From an uncultured Eubacteriales bacterium (lineage in GTDB: Bacteria > Bacillota > Clostridia > Oscillospirales > Acutalibacteraceae), in NCBI GenBank assembly GCA_934444365.1, contig CAKSCM010000007.1, positions 44,478-108,477 on the forward strand: a DNA stretch of 64,000 bases. The letters run 5' to 3'. Under the pieces are notes generated by a model that saw nothing but the letters and a program-made list of their open reading frames with translations, did no database searches and was not told the DNA's origin. Position numbers and translations under genes: made by a program. Shown piece after piece: positions 51,883 through 60,431 of this stretch (positions are counted from its first letter, which is position 1; each line of letters begins with the position of its first letter).

Positions 51883-51926
51883 ACATCTTCTACTGTAATT
51901 ATAATAGTTACAGTAGAAGATGTCAA
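51883..51926 (-). promoter_or_regulatory. rrf2 promoter embedded in a 16-bp-arm palindrome
   Basis: TTGACA, 17 bases, TATAAT: a perfect consensus on the minus strand. An inverted repeat ACATCTTCTACTGTAA/TTACAGTAGAAGATGT (51883-51898, 51908-51923) spans it, so a bound dimer would block RNA polymerase. Autorepression by Rrf2 is the natural reading. Confidence 0.85.
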
Positions 51927-51955
51927 GTGGATAACCGAAATTTTTTGTTATTTAT

Positions 51956-51985
51956 CATAAAAAAGTGAGCCTGATAACCAGACTC
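51956..51985 (-). terminator. Terminator of the SLOG gene
   Basis: Stem GAGTCTG/CAGGCTC (minus strand, one G-U) with loop GTTAT, followed by ACTTTTTTA. Confidence 0.75.
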
Positions 51986-51992
51986 AGTAATA

Positions 51993-52511
51993 TCATGTAA
52001 ACCTTTTCACTTTAATTTGCAGTCCGGCTTTTTCGGCAATGTTGATTATTTGAAGGCCTTCTTTTCGGGCAGCGCGTACGGTTTTCTCGGTTCCGCTGTC
52101 CTCTCTTGAAAGATAACAGATACACACGCTGCTTTCGTTTATAAAATGCCGATTGCGGCGGTATACACAGTCTTTTGTAAACTCATCGGAGATATACACC
52201 ACCTTATCCGCACGGCTTTTGGTGTCCTCATACACCGCAATATTCTTTTTGCTCCAATGCTTCGCCTGTGCGCGGTGCGGCAGGACAAGAATAAGCCGTA
52301 TATGAGGATATATTTCTCTTAGCTCCAGGACCGCCAAAGCGGCAACCGTATCAAATCCGGTTGCACCTCCGGCCCCGAAAAAACGATACCCTGATTCGAT
52401 CAGCATTATCAGTTCATTTTTCAGTGCCGCTGCTATTGATTCCGTATCCGACGGCAGTTTTCTGTGTCCGGCAAAGAAAGCCGTCCTGGGACGTGTTGTT
52501 TTAAGCGTCAC
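51993..52511 (-). CDS. SLOG family protein (DUF1273/YpsA-like)
   Basis: A 172-residue Rossmann-like protein. AFFAGHRKLP at the N-terminus, FFGAGGATGFDTVAAL, LILVLPHR and ESSVCICYLSREDSGTEKTV match the DUF1273/SLOG pattern, a superfamily that senses or handles nucleotide-derived ligands. The start is GTG with GGGGAGA upstream. It has its own terminator and no obvious partner. YpsA in Bacillus is linked to cell division, but the role here is unknown. Confidence 0.87.
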   Translation of the reverse strand: MTLKTTRPRTAFFAGHRKLPSDTESIAAALKNELIMLIESGYRFFGAGGATGFDTVAALAVLELREIYPHIRLILVLPHRAQAKHWSKKNIAVYEDTKSRADKVVYISDEFTKDCVYRRNRHFINESSVCICYLSREDSGTEKTVRAARKEGLQIINIAEKAGLQIKVKRFT

Positions 52512-52761
52512 GAAAATGTCTCCCCTTTCTTCAAGGCTTCACAAAAAACCGCTGCATGACTTTTTTTAAGACCTTTTATGTCAATGACACTCATGAATAA
52601 ATCCGAACCCTGTCGTCTGTGCCGCCGACCCGCAATAACGTGTGAGTCCGACGGCACTTTATCGGTAAGTTGTTCGCTTTCCGGGAAACACGAAATTTCT
52701 AAATAATCCGTATAAACCCGCCTCTTTATTTATCTCGGATGTTACAGAAAGCACTTTAAGC

Positions 52762-55470
52762 TTACGAATCTTTATCTTTATCTTTTTGTTTTCCGACTAC
52801 GACCCTGTCACACAAAACAAGAATACCTGGCAGTACGAACAGTATAAGGAACATGGCAGAAGCACAGCCGACCGATAGGGTACGAACAATCTGCTCAATG
52901 GTGGGATTGCCGAACAAAGGCCCTATCACGGCAGTGATCAACACCATAATTGTGCCGGAGGTCAGAATAGTATGGGTGCTTCCCTTATATGCTGCAATGA
53001 TTGCCTCTTTCACGGAAAGTGTTGCCCTCATCTCACGATAATAGCTTGTAAACAGAATTCCGTAGTCGATGGTTGCGCCCATCAGAATACACTCCACAAT
53101 CAGCAGCGCCAGATAGTACATCGAACCGCCTATCGCGCCTAATGCCGAGACAGTAATAAATACACCGCACTGGACAATCAGTACGAGAATTGCAGGTATT
53201 GCAAGCGAACGGAAGGTCACTGCGACCACGATGAAAATGGATACGGCGGTAAGCAGCGTAATAAGCAGCAGTTCGCGGCTGAAGCCGGACTCCATTTCGT
53301 CCACCATCGCGCTGTTGCCTATAAGATGATATTCACCGGAGAGCTTTTCATCGCACATCTCGGTCGTATCCTTTACAAACGCCGAGGTTTTTTCCGACTC
53401 AACCGGTAATTTGGTCGTGACAGTCATACGGGAATGCTTTTCGCCTTTAAGTTGTCGCGTTCCGTCGTCGAGCTGCTCTCTCGCCTTTACAATACCGTTT
53501 TTCTGTTCGTCGGTAAGCAGAGACGAAAACGAGGGCTCGGAAACCAGTTTTTCAATATGCGTTATAAAAGCTTCCAAAGACATGGTGCCCTGTGCATCTT
53601 CCTGTTTAAGGCTTGCATTGTACAGATAGAGCAGCTCCACCGTGCTCTCGTCAAATTTATCGCTCGTTTTGCCGAGAAATCCGGCCATTTCATCAGCCGT
53701 GAATTCCTTGTCGCTTAAAGCGGCGTCGGCAACCGTCTTCGTCTGATAAAGCTTTGATTTTGCGGCATTGTCAAACATAGAGGCATATTGAGGGTCGGTA
53801 AGAACATTCTCCGTTAAGAAGGAAACAAACTCATAAAGCGACATGGCTTTGTCCGGAGTGTACTCCACGCCGTAGCGCAGCATAAATAGCTGCGACGTCT
53901 GTCCCGCATCCATACCGAGTGTCCGCGCGAGGGCATCGGACGACAAAGGAGAGGTCAGTTTGTTTTTATCGGTCAGTGATTTCAGCGCCGTAAGCTGTGC
54001 CAAAGAGGCTTCGTCAACATAGGCAAAGAGCATCGGATCGGCTGAAGCCGTGTCCGAAAGAAAACCGACAAATTCAGACAAAGTCATAGGCTCTGTCATA
54101 CCTTTTGCGTAATAATGGTAATAGACAAGATTCAGCAGCTTTTCATCAACCTGCAAATCGCTTTCCGTATCCTTAAGCATTTCGGCCATCTCTTTGACCG
54201 TACGTTGCCTGCCTATGGTTGTAGGATAGGAAATAACGCTTTTTACGCCGTCTTTTTTCTCCAATGCCGACACAATATCCGCTATTTTATCCTCATCCGA
54301 ATTGTCATACAGCAGTAAAAGGGTGTTGTCTTTCGTAAAAACTTCGGCAATCGGGTCCTTCTCGGACAACGTATAGACGGTTTTTGTTCCGGACTGCAGG
54401 TAACCGGTGCCGATAAACATCACAACGAACAGCACCGCTATAACACTGCGGAAACGATAACTGAAAATACCCAGCACTGCCGACGGGCCCTTCTTAAACC
54501 GTTTTTTTATTTGACTTTTTTTCTGTGTCTTTTCAATCAGCTTATGCGACAACAGGATGAGCGCCGGCAGTATGGTAAACACGCACAGCATGCTTAACGC
54601 AACGCCCTTTGCCAACACGATACCGATATCCGCACCGATTTTAAAGCTCATAAACACCAAAACCAGCAATCCTACGATAGTGGTCACTGCACTGCCCGTA
54701 ATTGAACCGAAGGCGCCACGCAAAGCATTTGCCATTGCTTCCTTGCGGTCGTCCGTCCTGTTCAGCTCCTGTCGGTAGCGGTTCATCAAAATGATGGAAT
54801 AGTCCATCGACAACGCAAGCTGCAGCACCGCCGCAATACCGAAACTGACGTCCGAAATCTCTCCCAGAAAGAAATTCGTGCCGAGATTAAGCACAACGGC
54901 AATACCGATTGTGATAAGAAACAGTAACGGTTCAAAATACGAGCCGCAGGAGATGAGCAAAACAACAAGAATAATACCGAATGCCGCAATATATACCGAA
55001 AGCGGAATATCCGGCGGAGAGGTGTCGTCGTTCTTTACCGTAACGTCATATCCGGAAAAACCTTCTGCGGCCTGTTTTTCAATGGCTGCTTCCTCCTCGG
55101 TATCATACCCGTACTTGGTATTGAGAATGTAAAGGGTATATTCTCCGCTGTTATAATCACTGTCGCTTTTGTCATAAGTTACGCTTTCAACATTTTCAAT
55201 AGAGGAAAGCTTATCTTTAATTTCGGTTCTTTCCTCACTGCTCAGTCCCTTAAACATCACCCGAATCGTATAGGACTCTTCCTCCTTTGGGAACTCTTTT
55301 TCCATAAGAGAAATGCCCTGCCTCATCGAGGAATCGTCCGGCAGATATTTGGTCATGTCAGAGTTTACTTTTACCTTCGGTATAAGAAAAACGGCGGCGG
55401 CAGTCAGTATCAGCATAACTGCAAGAATGAATATCCGTTTGTTTACAATAAAATGTGTCAGCCTTTTCAT
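52762..55470 (-). CDS. MMPL/RND-type exporter
   Basis: A 902-residue protein with two repeats of one TM, an extracellular loop and five TMs. The first half has FGIAAVLQLALSMDYSIILM; the second half has ILMGATIDYGILFTSYYREM, both with the Asp-Tyr pair used for proton coupling in MMPL proteins. The second large loop (about residues 370-700) is helical. It likely exports lipids, peptides or drugs. ATG 55470 has GGGAGG 7 bases upstream. A TetR gene is divergent. Confidence 0.93.
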   Translation of the reverse strand: MKRLTHFIVNKRIFILAVMLILTAAAVFLIPKVKVNSDMTKYLPDDSSMRQGISLMEKEFPKEEESYTIRVMFKGLSSEERTEIKDKLSSIENVESVTYDKSDSDYNSGEYTLYILNTKYGYDTEEEAAIEKQAAEGFSGYDVTVKNDDTSPPDIPLSVYIAAFGIILVVLLISCGSYFEPLLFLITIGIAVVLNLGTNFFLGEISDVSFGIAAVLQLALSMDYSIILMNRYRQELNRTDDRKEAMANALRGAFGSITGSAVTTIVGLLVLVFMSFKIGADIGIVLAKGVALSMLCVFTILPALILLSHKLIEKTQKKSQIKKRFKKGPSAVLGIFSYRFRSVIAVLFVVMFIGTGYLQSGTKTVYTLSEKDPIAEVFTKDNTLLLLYDNSDEDKIADIVSALEKKDGVKSVISYPTTIGRQRTVKEMAEMLKDTESDLQVDEKLLNLVYYHYYAKGMTEPMTLSEFVGFLSDTASADPMLFAYVDEASLAQLTALKSLTDKNKLTSPLSSDALARTLGMDAGQTSQLFMLRYGVEYTPDKAMSLYEFVSFLTENVLTDPQYASMFDNAAKSKLYQTKTVADAALSDKEFTADEMAGFLGKTSDKFDESTVELLYLYNASLKQEDAQGTMSLEAFITHIEKLVSEPSFSSLLTDEQKNGIVKAREQLDDGTRQLKGEKHSRMTVTTKLPVESEKTSAFVKDTTEMCDEKLSGEYHLIGNSAMVDEMESGFSRELLLITLLTAVSIFIVVAVTFRSLAIPAILVLIVQCGVFITVSALGAIGGSMYYLALLIVECILMGATIDYGILFTSYYREMRATLSVKEAIIAAYKGSTHTILTSGTIMVLITAVIGPLFGNPTIEQIVRTLSVGCASAMFLILFVLPGILVLCDRVVVGKQKDKDKDS

Positions 55471-55513
55471 AGGCACACCTCCCGGGTTTCTGTTGACAAA
55501 TCTTTGTGTTTAC

Positions 55514-55542
55514 AGTATAATTACACTTGGATATAAAGTCAA
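55514..55542 (-). promoter_or_regulatory. Promoter of the MMPL exporter gene
   Basis: TTGACT, 17 bases, TATACT on the minus strand, leaving a 37-base leader. Confidence 0.75.
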
Positions 55543-55547
55543 CAGAC

Positions 55548-55607
55548 TGTTTATTTCAAAAAAATACGACGCAAACATAACTTAGTGTTTGTGTTTTGAA
55601 ATAAACA
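55548..55607. promoter_or_regulatory. Probable TetR operator
   Basis: Inverted repeat TGTTTATTTCAAAA/TTTTGAAATAAACA (14-base arms, 32 bases apart) in the divergent gap, with an inner CAAACA/TGTTTG repeat. One arm begins 6 bases from the exporter -35 box. Confidence 0.65.
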
Positions 55608-55641
55608 AATCCGGAGCATTTGTTAAATAGAAGGAGAGCAT

Positions 55642-56178
55642 ATGGAAAATCAAAGAGTACGGCTGAGTAAGCTGCTGCTGAAAAACGCATTGATAAAGCT
55701 TCTGAAAGAAAAGCCACTTGAAAAAATAACAATTTATGAGTTATGCGCAGAAGCCCAGCTTAACCGAGTTACATTTTACAAATACTACGGCAGTCAGTAC
55801 GACCTCCTTACGGATATTGAAAACGACTGTTTTCGCAAGCTGGAGGAGATATTGTCAGACAACGGCTCGGACGGTGAAGATTGCCTGTTCCGAATGCTGG
55901 AGGCGCTGCTCGACGATGAGGAGCATTTCAAGGTTCTTATCAATTCACTTCCCGATAAGGATTTTTCAACCAAGCTGTTTGACCTGCCCACCATTCGGAA
56001 GCAGCTTGACATGGCGATTCCCGAAACCTTTACCGAAGAAGAACGAAATGAGCTTTGTCTTTTCTTCTATCAGGGCGGATATGCGGTGATACGTGAATGG
56101 CTGAATCGCGACGATCGCCAATCCCCTAAAAAGATGGCTGTATTTCTAAACGGCATTATCCGTAAACTGACGCAGTAA
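55642..56178 (+). CDS. TetR family regulator
   Basis: A 178-residue TetR/AcrR-like regulator of the DhaS/YbiH-like group. The HTH is at EKITIYELCAEAQLNRVTFY with YKYYGSQYDLL following. The C-terminal helical domain includes YQGGYAVIREWL. It likely represses the divergent MMPL exporter and itself. GAAGGAGA precedes the ATG. Confidence 0.9.
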   Translation: MENQRVRLSKLLLKNALIKLLKEKPLEKITIYELCAEAQLNRVTFYKYYGSQYDLLTDIENDCFRKLEEILSDNGSDGEDCLFRMLEALLDDEEHFKVLINSLPDKDFSTKLFDLPTIRKQLDMAIPETFTEEERNELCLFFYQGGYAVIREWLNRDDRQSPKKMAVFLNGIIRKLTQ

Positions 56179-56217
56179 TCCATACTAAAAGTGACACATC
56201 GGCAAAAAGCATATAAT

Positions 56218-56252
56218 CGGCGGCACGGAGCATACCTTGCCGTCGTTTTTTT
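56218..56252 (+). terminator. Terminator of the TetR gene
   Basis: Stem CGGCGGCA/TGCCGTCG (one G-T) followed by TTTTTTT. Confidence 0.85.
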
Positions 56253-56328
56253 CGTAAAACCGTCGGGTGTGCAGCGGTAAAATGAGACTTTTCCCGTTCT
56301 TGTACGACCGTCAGCTGAAAGGTGAAAA

Positions 56329-57480
56329 TCATTCTTCCCGATTCGTAACAGTATTTACAGGGAACCTTACGGCTATTGTCGTCCCCTTTTGCGAGCTTTC
56401 CTCTACCCGAATCTCACCGCCGTGCAGTGCGACAATCTCCCACACCAGCGACAGTCCCAATCCAACGCCGCCGTTTTCCCGGCTTCGTGATTTATCCACC
56501 CGGAAAAAGGGCTGAAAAATACTCTCTTTGTATTGCTCGGGTATGCCGCAGCCGGTATCTGCAACCCGAATTACCAGCCGATCTTTTTCATTGGTAATCA
56601 TAATACGCACCGTTCCGTCCCGGCGATTGTAGCGTATGGCATTTTCGGTCAGATTAAAAAGCATACGATAAATCAGCGTATCACTGCCGGTCATCACTCC
56701 GTCACCCGTGCTTTCAAGGATTATGCCGTTTTTATCCGCAAGCGGTGCAAGGTCAGCAAAGATCTCCTCCGCCATGGGTGCTAGCTCTATACGCTCGTCA
56801 CATGATACGGTTCTAAGCTCGCTCATTTCAAGCAGAGTTTTTGTCATCTGGGTCATCCGTTCGGTCTGCTCACGCAGCAGGCGGAGAAAATCCGCCGTTT
56901 CCGGCAGTACATCGGGGTGCTCCGCGGAAAACAGTTCAAGCTGTGCCTGCATCAACGAAAGCGGCGTTCGCAGCTCGTGGGCGGCATTTCCGGTAAACTG
57001 CCGCTGCGCGGTAAAACCCTCATCAAGACGCTCAAGCATCCGATTGAACGATCTGCTGAACTGTCGGAACTCCGGCAGAACGGCTTCGGTAATCTTCATA
57101 TCCGTCAGATTGTTCGGCTGAACCTTTTCTACTCGGGCAGTAAAAGTACGCAAAGGCTTCAGCGCATGTCCGCTTAAAAAATACGCAAGTAGGCCACCGA
57201 GCAGTGTTACCGCAACCGTGATATACCAGTTGGTGGCAATATAGGACTCCTGCGCTCCGTGAATAACGATAGTCAGGTCCTGATCAAGCTTTTCGCGCTC
57301 CGGATCAAAAAAATCCGGTTCTGCTCTGTCCGCATCTCCGTAACCCGTAATGTAGGAGCCTATGGAATCCATATAATGTTTGCCGGAATAACCGATGAGG
57401 ACATTCATAAAAATACAGGTAGCACCGATAAGAATTGCGGTCATCAGAGTAATACGCCATTGCAAGGACAGCTTTTTCAC
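56329..57480 (-). CDS. Sensor histidine kinase
   Basis: A 383-residue kinase with TM1 (10-30), a short external domain, TM2 (about 85-105), a HAMP-like linker, H-box AAHELRTPLSLM, N-box LTENAIRYN, G1 VADTGCGIP, F-box FQPFFRVD and G2 GVGLGLSLV. It overlaps its response regulator gene by 4 bases. The system is divergent from the CD1871A/NapH-like/thioredoxin genes, so it probably senses a redox or envelope signal. Confidence 0.95.
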   Translation of the reverse strand: MKKLSLQWRITLMTAILIGATCIFMNVLIGYSGKHYMDSIGSYITGYGDADRAEPDFFDPEREKLDQDLTIVIHGAQESYIATNWYITVAVTLLGGLLAYFLSGHALKPLRTFTARVEKVQPNNLTDMKITEAVLPEFRQFSRSFNRMLERLDEGFTAQRQFTGNAAHELRTPLSLMQAQLELFSAEHPDVLPETADFLRLLREQTERMTQMTKTLLEMSELRTVSCDERIELAPMAEEIFADLAPLADKNGIILESTGDGVMTGSDTLIYRMLFNLTENAIRYNRRDGTVRIMITNEKDRLVIRVADTGCGIPEQYKESIFQPFFRVDKSRSRENGGVGLGLSLVWEIVALHGGEIRVEESSQKGTTIAVRFPVNTVTNREE

Positions 57481-58154
57481 GATTTTTCTTCCTCCATAAC
57501 ATATCCTTCCCCGATGCGATTGCGAATCGGGTCAAAGTCAAGTGCCGCACGCAGCTTCTTGCGCAGTGCAGAAATATGCACCCGGATCGAATTGCTGAAA
57601 TTATCCACACTGTTATCCCATACATGGTCGATAAGCTCCTCCTGACTGACCGGCCGCCCCTGATTCAGCAGCAGGTATTCAAGGATGCCGATTTCTTTTC
57701 GGGTAAGTAACAGCTCCTGCCCGTCAGCCGCGGCGGTACGGGATTTTGTATCAAAGGAAAGTCTGCCGCAGGTCAGAATGACATCGTTCTGTGTAAATTG
57801 ACGGCGTGTCAGACTGCGTATCCTTGCTTCCAGTTCCTCCAAATGAAAAGGCTTTGCCAGATAATCATTCGCCCCGGCATCCAGTCCGTCCACCTTATCG
57901 TGAACCTCACTGCGTGCCGAAAGAATTAGCACCTTTGTATCTCTGTCGGCTTGCCGTAGCGTTGTGAGTACCGTCATTCCGTCCGCACCCGGCAGATTCA
58001 GATCCAGCAGTACAAGATCGTACCGCTCGGCACCGAGCAGCTCGATCGCTTTGTTTCCGTCATAACAAAAATCCACGCTGTAAGCGAGCCGTCTGAGACT
58101 GCGGACAATCGTCTCACATAATGCGCGCTCATCTTCAACTACTAAAATATGCAT
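57477..58154 (-). CDS. OmpR-family response regulator
   Basis: A 225-residue regulator starting MHILVVEDERAL, with phospho-acceptor Asp in LVLLDLNLPG, LSARSEVHDKV, YLAKPFHLEEL, and a C-terminal winged helix (DNSVDNFSNSIRVHISALRK). The ATG at 58154 has GAGGGA 7 bases upstream; a GTG five codons earlier overlaps that site. Likely binds the inverted repeat at 58222-58241. Confidence 0.95.
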   Translation of the reverse strand: MHILVVEDERALCETIVRSLRRLAYSVDFCYDGNKAIELLGAERYDLVLLDLNLPGADGMTVLTTLRQADRDTKVLILSARSEVHDKVDGLDAGANDYLAKPFHLEELEARIRSLTRRQFTQNDVILTCGRLSFDTKSRTAAADGQELLLTRKEIGILEYLLLNQGRPVSQEELIDHVWDNSVDNFSNSIRVHISALRKKLRAALDFDPIRNRIGEGYVMEEEKS

Positions 58155-58221
58155 AGAGAGTTCCCTCACTTTGTTTTTCCGATTTTTCGACTTTATTATA
58201 CCACACAGAAATAAGATTTTT

Positions 58222-58241
58222 GTTAAGTTTTCGTTCTTAAC
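58222..58241. promoter_or_regulatory. Shared palindrome between the two-component system and the redox genes
   Basis: Inverted repeat GTTAAG/CTTAAC with 8-base spacing. It sits upstream of a TATAAT (minus strand, 58185-58190) and of a TACAAT (plus strand, 58264-58269) that lacks a good -35, as expected for an activated promoter. Confidence 0.55.
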
Positions 58242-58297
58242 AGGAATTTTATATCCTCCGTGCTACAATGAGAGCGCAAAAGAAAGGGGTGACTGAA

Positions 58298-58444
58298 TTG
58301 ATTCGATCAAAAAAAGCCGTATTTCAGGTTGCGCTGCTCATCTGCGGAGCCGCGATGCTGTGCTACGGAGCTCTTCGCGGAGAGGCAGAAACCGTCTTAA
58401 GCAAGGCGATTCGACTGTGTTTGGAGTGTGTGGGAATTGGATGA
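58298..58444 (+). CDS. CD1871A family CXXC peptide
   Basis: A 48-residue membrane peptide: MIRSKKAVFQVALLICGAAM, YGALRGEAETVLSKAI, and the C-terminus RLCLECVGIG with its CXXC. It closely fits the CD1871A family of CXXC peptides found next to ferredoxin-type membrane proteins in Clostridia. The start is TTG with AAAGGGGTG about 7 bases upstream. Its stop overlaps the next gene by 17 bases. Confidence 0.85.
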   Translation: MIRSKKAVFQVALLICGAAMLCYGALRGEAETVLSKAIRLCLECVGIG

Positions 58445-59387
58445 CAGAAAACCGAAGAAGAAAAATGGCGGCGTATCGCTGATTCTCTCACGCTTTCGAG
58501 GATTGATACAAGCGGGAGCAGCACTGCTTACAAACCTTCATTTGCCGAATTTTCTGAAAGGCGGAATTTATCAGGGAAAAGGAAAAGCCGTTTGCGTACC
58601 GGGACTCAACTGTTATTCCTGCCCGGCGGCATCGGGTGCCTGTCCGATCGGCTCGTTCCAGGCGGTGGTCGGCTCTTCAAAATTCAGCTTTTCCTATTAC
58701 ATCACAGGATTTCTTATACTGCTCGGTGTGCTGCTTGGTCGCTTTATCTGCGGTTTTCTGTGTCCGTTCGGATGGTTTCAGGAGCTGCTGCACAAGATTC
58801 CGACCAAAAAGCTGTCAACAAAAAAGCTAAAGCCGCTGACCTACATAAAATACGCTGTTTTGCTTTTTATGGTGGTTCTGCTGCCGATGCTTATCACAAA
58901 CGATGTTGGCATGGGAGATCCGTTTTTCTGCAAGTACCTTTGTCCGCAAGGAGTATTTGAGGGAGCAATACCTCTCGCCACCGTCAATTCCGGCATACGC
59001 GCCGCACTCGGCGCACTCTTTTCGTGGAAGCTCGGTATACTGATTACGGTATTCGTGCTGAGCGTGCTTTTCTATCGTCCGTTTTGCAAATGGCTGTGTC
59101 CGCTGGGCGCCTTTTATGCGCTGCTTAACAAGGTGTCGCTTTTCGGAATGAAAGTCGATAAGCACAAATGTATCTCCTGCGGAAAATGTGCAAAGGCGTG
59201 CAAGATGGATGTGGACGTAACCAAAGCACCCGACCACACCGAATGCATCCGATGCGGAATGTGTATCCGTGCCTGCCCCACCAATGCCGTAAGCTTCCGC
59301 TACGGCTTCGGCAAGGAAAAAGAAAGTAATTGTCCCGCCGAAAAGGCGAAAACATCAAAACAAATATCCGATACGGAAAAGGAGTAA
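58428..59387 (+). CDS. NapH-like ferredoxin-type membrane protein
   Basis: A 319-residue membrane electron carrier with about five TM helices. Cys-rich motifs are NCYSCPAASGACPIG, CGFLCPFGW, CKYLCPQG, CKWLCPLG, and two classical 4Fe-4S motifs near the C-terminus, CISCGKCAKAC and CIRCGMCIRAC. Similar to NapH/YccM/RnfB-like proteins that pass electrons across the membrane. Start GTG (58428) overlaps the CD1871A gene; a TTG 9 bases later is an alternative. It probably reduces the exported thioredoxin-like lipoprotein encoded next. Confidence 0.88.
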   Translation: MWELDDRKPKKKNGGVSLILSRFRGLIQAGAALLTNLHLPNFLKGGIYQGKGKAVCVPGLNCYSCPAASGACPIGSFQAVVGSSKFSFSYYITGFLILLGVLLGRFICGFLCPFGWFQELLHKIPTKKLSTKKLKPLTYIKYAVLLFMVVLLPMLITNDVGMGDPFFCKYLCPQGVFEGAIPLATVNSGIRAALGALFSWKLGILITVFVLSVLFYRPFCKWLCPLGAFYALLNKVSLFGMKVDKHKCISCGKCAKACKMDVDVTKAPDHTECIRCGMCIRACPTNAVSFRYGFGKEKESNCPAEKAKTSKQISDTEKE

Positions 59388-59392
59388 ACACT

Positions 59393-60355
59393 ATGAAAAT
59401 AAAGAGATTTTTAACCGTTCTGACCGCATTCCTGCTGATATTCAGCCTTGCCGCCTGCGGCACGAACAAAGACAATAAGACTAACGACAAAAACAAAAAG
59501 TCCGAAATTGCTGCACTTATGGCAATTGAGCCGGGCACGAAGGATGAGGCTGCCGACCTGCACCAAAAACTGATGGCGCAGGAAAATGCAATTCTTTCCG
59601 AAAACAGTGCTCTCTGGGAGAAGGTGTTTCTCTCTGCCAATAAAGGCATGGCGATGATCGAGGACGGCGGCAATTATGGCGATTTCCTTCTCAAAACGAT
59701 TGACGGCGCCAAGGACAAGTTCAAGGCCGACGAGCTGAAGCTTCTTAACGAAGGTGCCGAGCAGATCCGTGAGATTGAAGGAAAGCTGGCGGTTCTTGAA
59801 CAGAAATTCCCCGGCTGCGGAAAAAAACCGTCAGACGGAGATATGAACGTTCCGGCGCAGGACGGAAAGCCTATCGGAAGCGGAGATGTGATGAAGTTCC
59901 CCGCATTTGACGGCAAGGATCTTGACGGAAACGAAGTGAAGAGCAGCACACTGTTCGCCGGCAACACCGTTACCGTAGTAAATTTCTGGTTTACCACCTG
60001 CAGCCCATGTGTGGGTGAGCTTGCCGATCTTGAAGCGCTGAACAAACAACTTGCCGAAAAAGGCGGCGCGGTAGTCGGAATCAACTCCTTTACCCTTGAC
60101 GGCGACAAAACGGCAATATCCGATGCAAAGGATATTCTGGCAAAGAAGGGCGTATCTTATAAAAACATTTGGTTCGATTCAAAAAGCGAAGCCGGAAAAT
60201 TCACCTCCGGACTGTACTCCTACCCCACAACATATGTCGTTGACAAAAACGGCAATATTGTAGGCGAACCGATCGTCGGTGCAATAACCGCCAAGAAACA
60301 GGCAGATACGCTGCAAAAGCTCATCGATCAGGCCATTGCAAACAGTAAGGGCTGA
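59393..60355 (+). CDS. Thioredoxin-like (TlpA/ResA) lipoprotein
   Basis: A 320-residue lipoprotein, signal with lipobox FSLAAC near residue 20. An N-terminal helical region (about 40-140) contains ENAILSENSALWEKV, similar to the secreted protein at 48721. The C-terminal TlpA-like domain has the active site FWFTTCSPCVGEL and the cis-Pro SYPTTYVV. The ATG at 59393 has AAAGGAG 9 bases upstream and lies 5 bases after the membrane protein gene. The exported redox arm of the module. Confidence 0.92.
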   Translation: MKIKRFLTVLTAFLLIFSLAACGTNKDNKTNDKNKKSEIAALMAIEPGTKDEAADLHQKLMAQENAILSENSALWEKVFLSANKGMAMIEDGGNYGDFLLKTIDGAKDKFKADELKLLNEGAEQIREIEGKLAVLEQKFPGCGKKPSDGDMNVPAQDGKPIGSGDVMKFPAFDGKDLDGNEVKSSTLFAGNTVTVVNFWFTTCSPCVGELADLEALNKQLAEKGGAVVGINSFTLDGDKTAISDAKDILAKKGVSYKNIWFDSKSEAGKFTSGLYSYPTTYVVDKNGNIVGEPIVGAITAKKQADTLQKLIDQAIANSKG

Positions 60356-60398
60356 TGGGTATCAATATCTCGGCATAAACTCAATAACACATATTTTC

Positions 60399-60426
60399 AA
60401 AAAGGCGAGGGCAGATAGCCCTCGCC
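60399..60426 (-). terminator. Bidirectional terminator
   Basis: Perfect 9-bp stem GGCGAGGGC/GCCCTCGCC between convergent genes. It has five T's on the minus strand and a weaker TTAAACT on the plus strand. Confidence 0.75.
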
Positions 60427-60431
60427 TTAAA

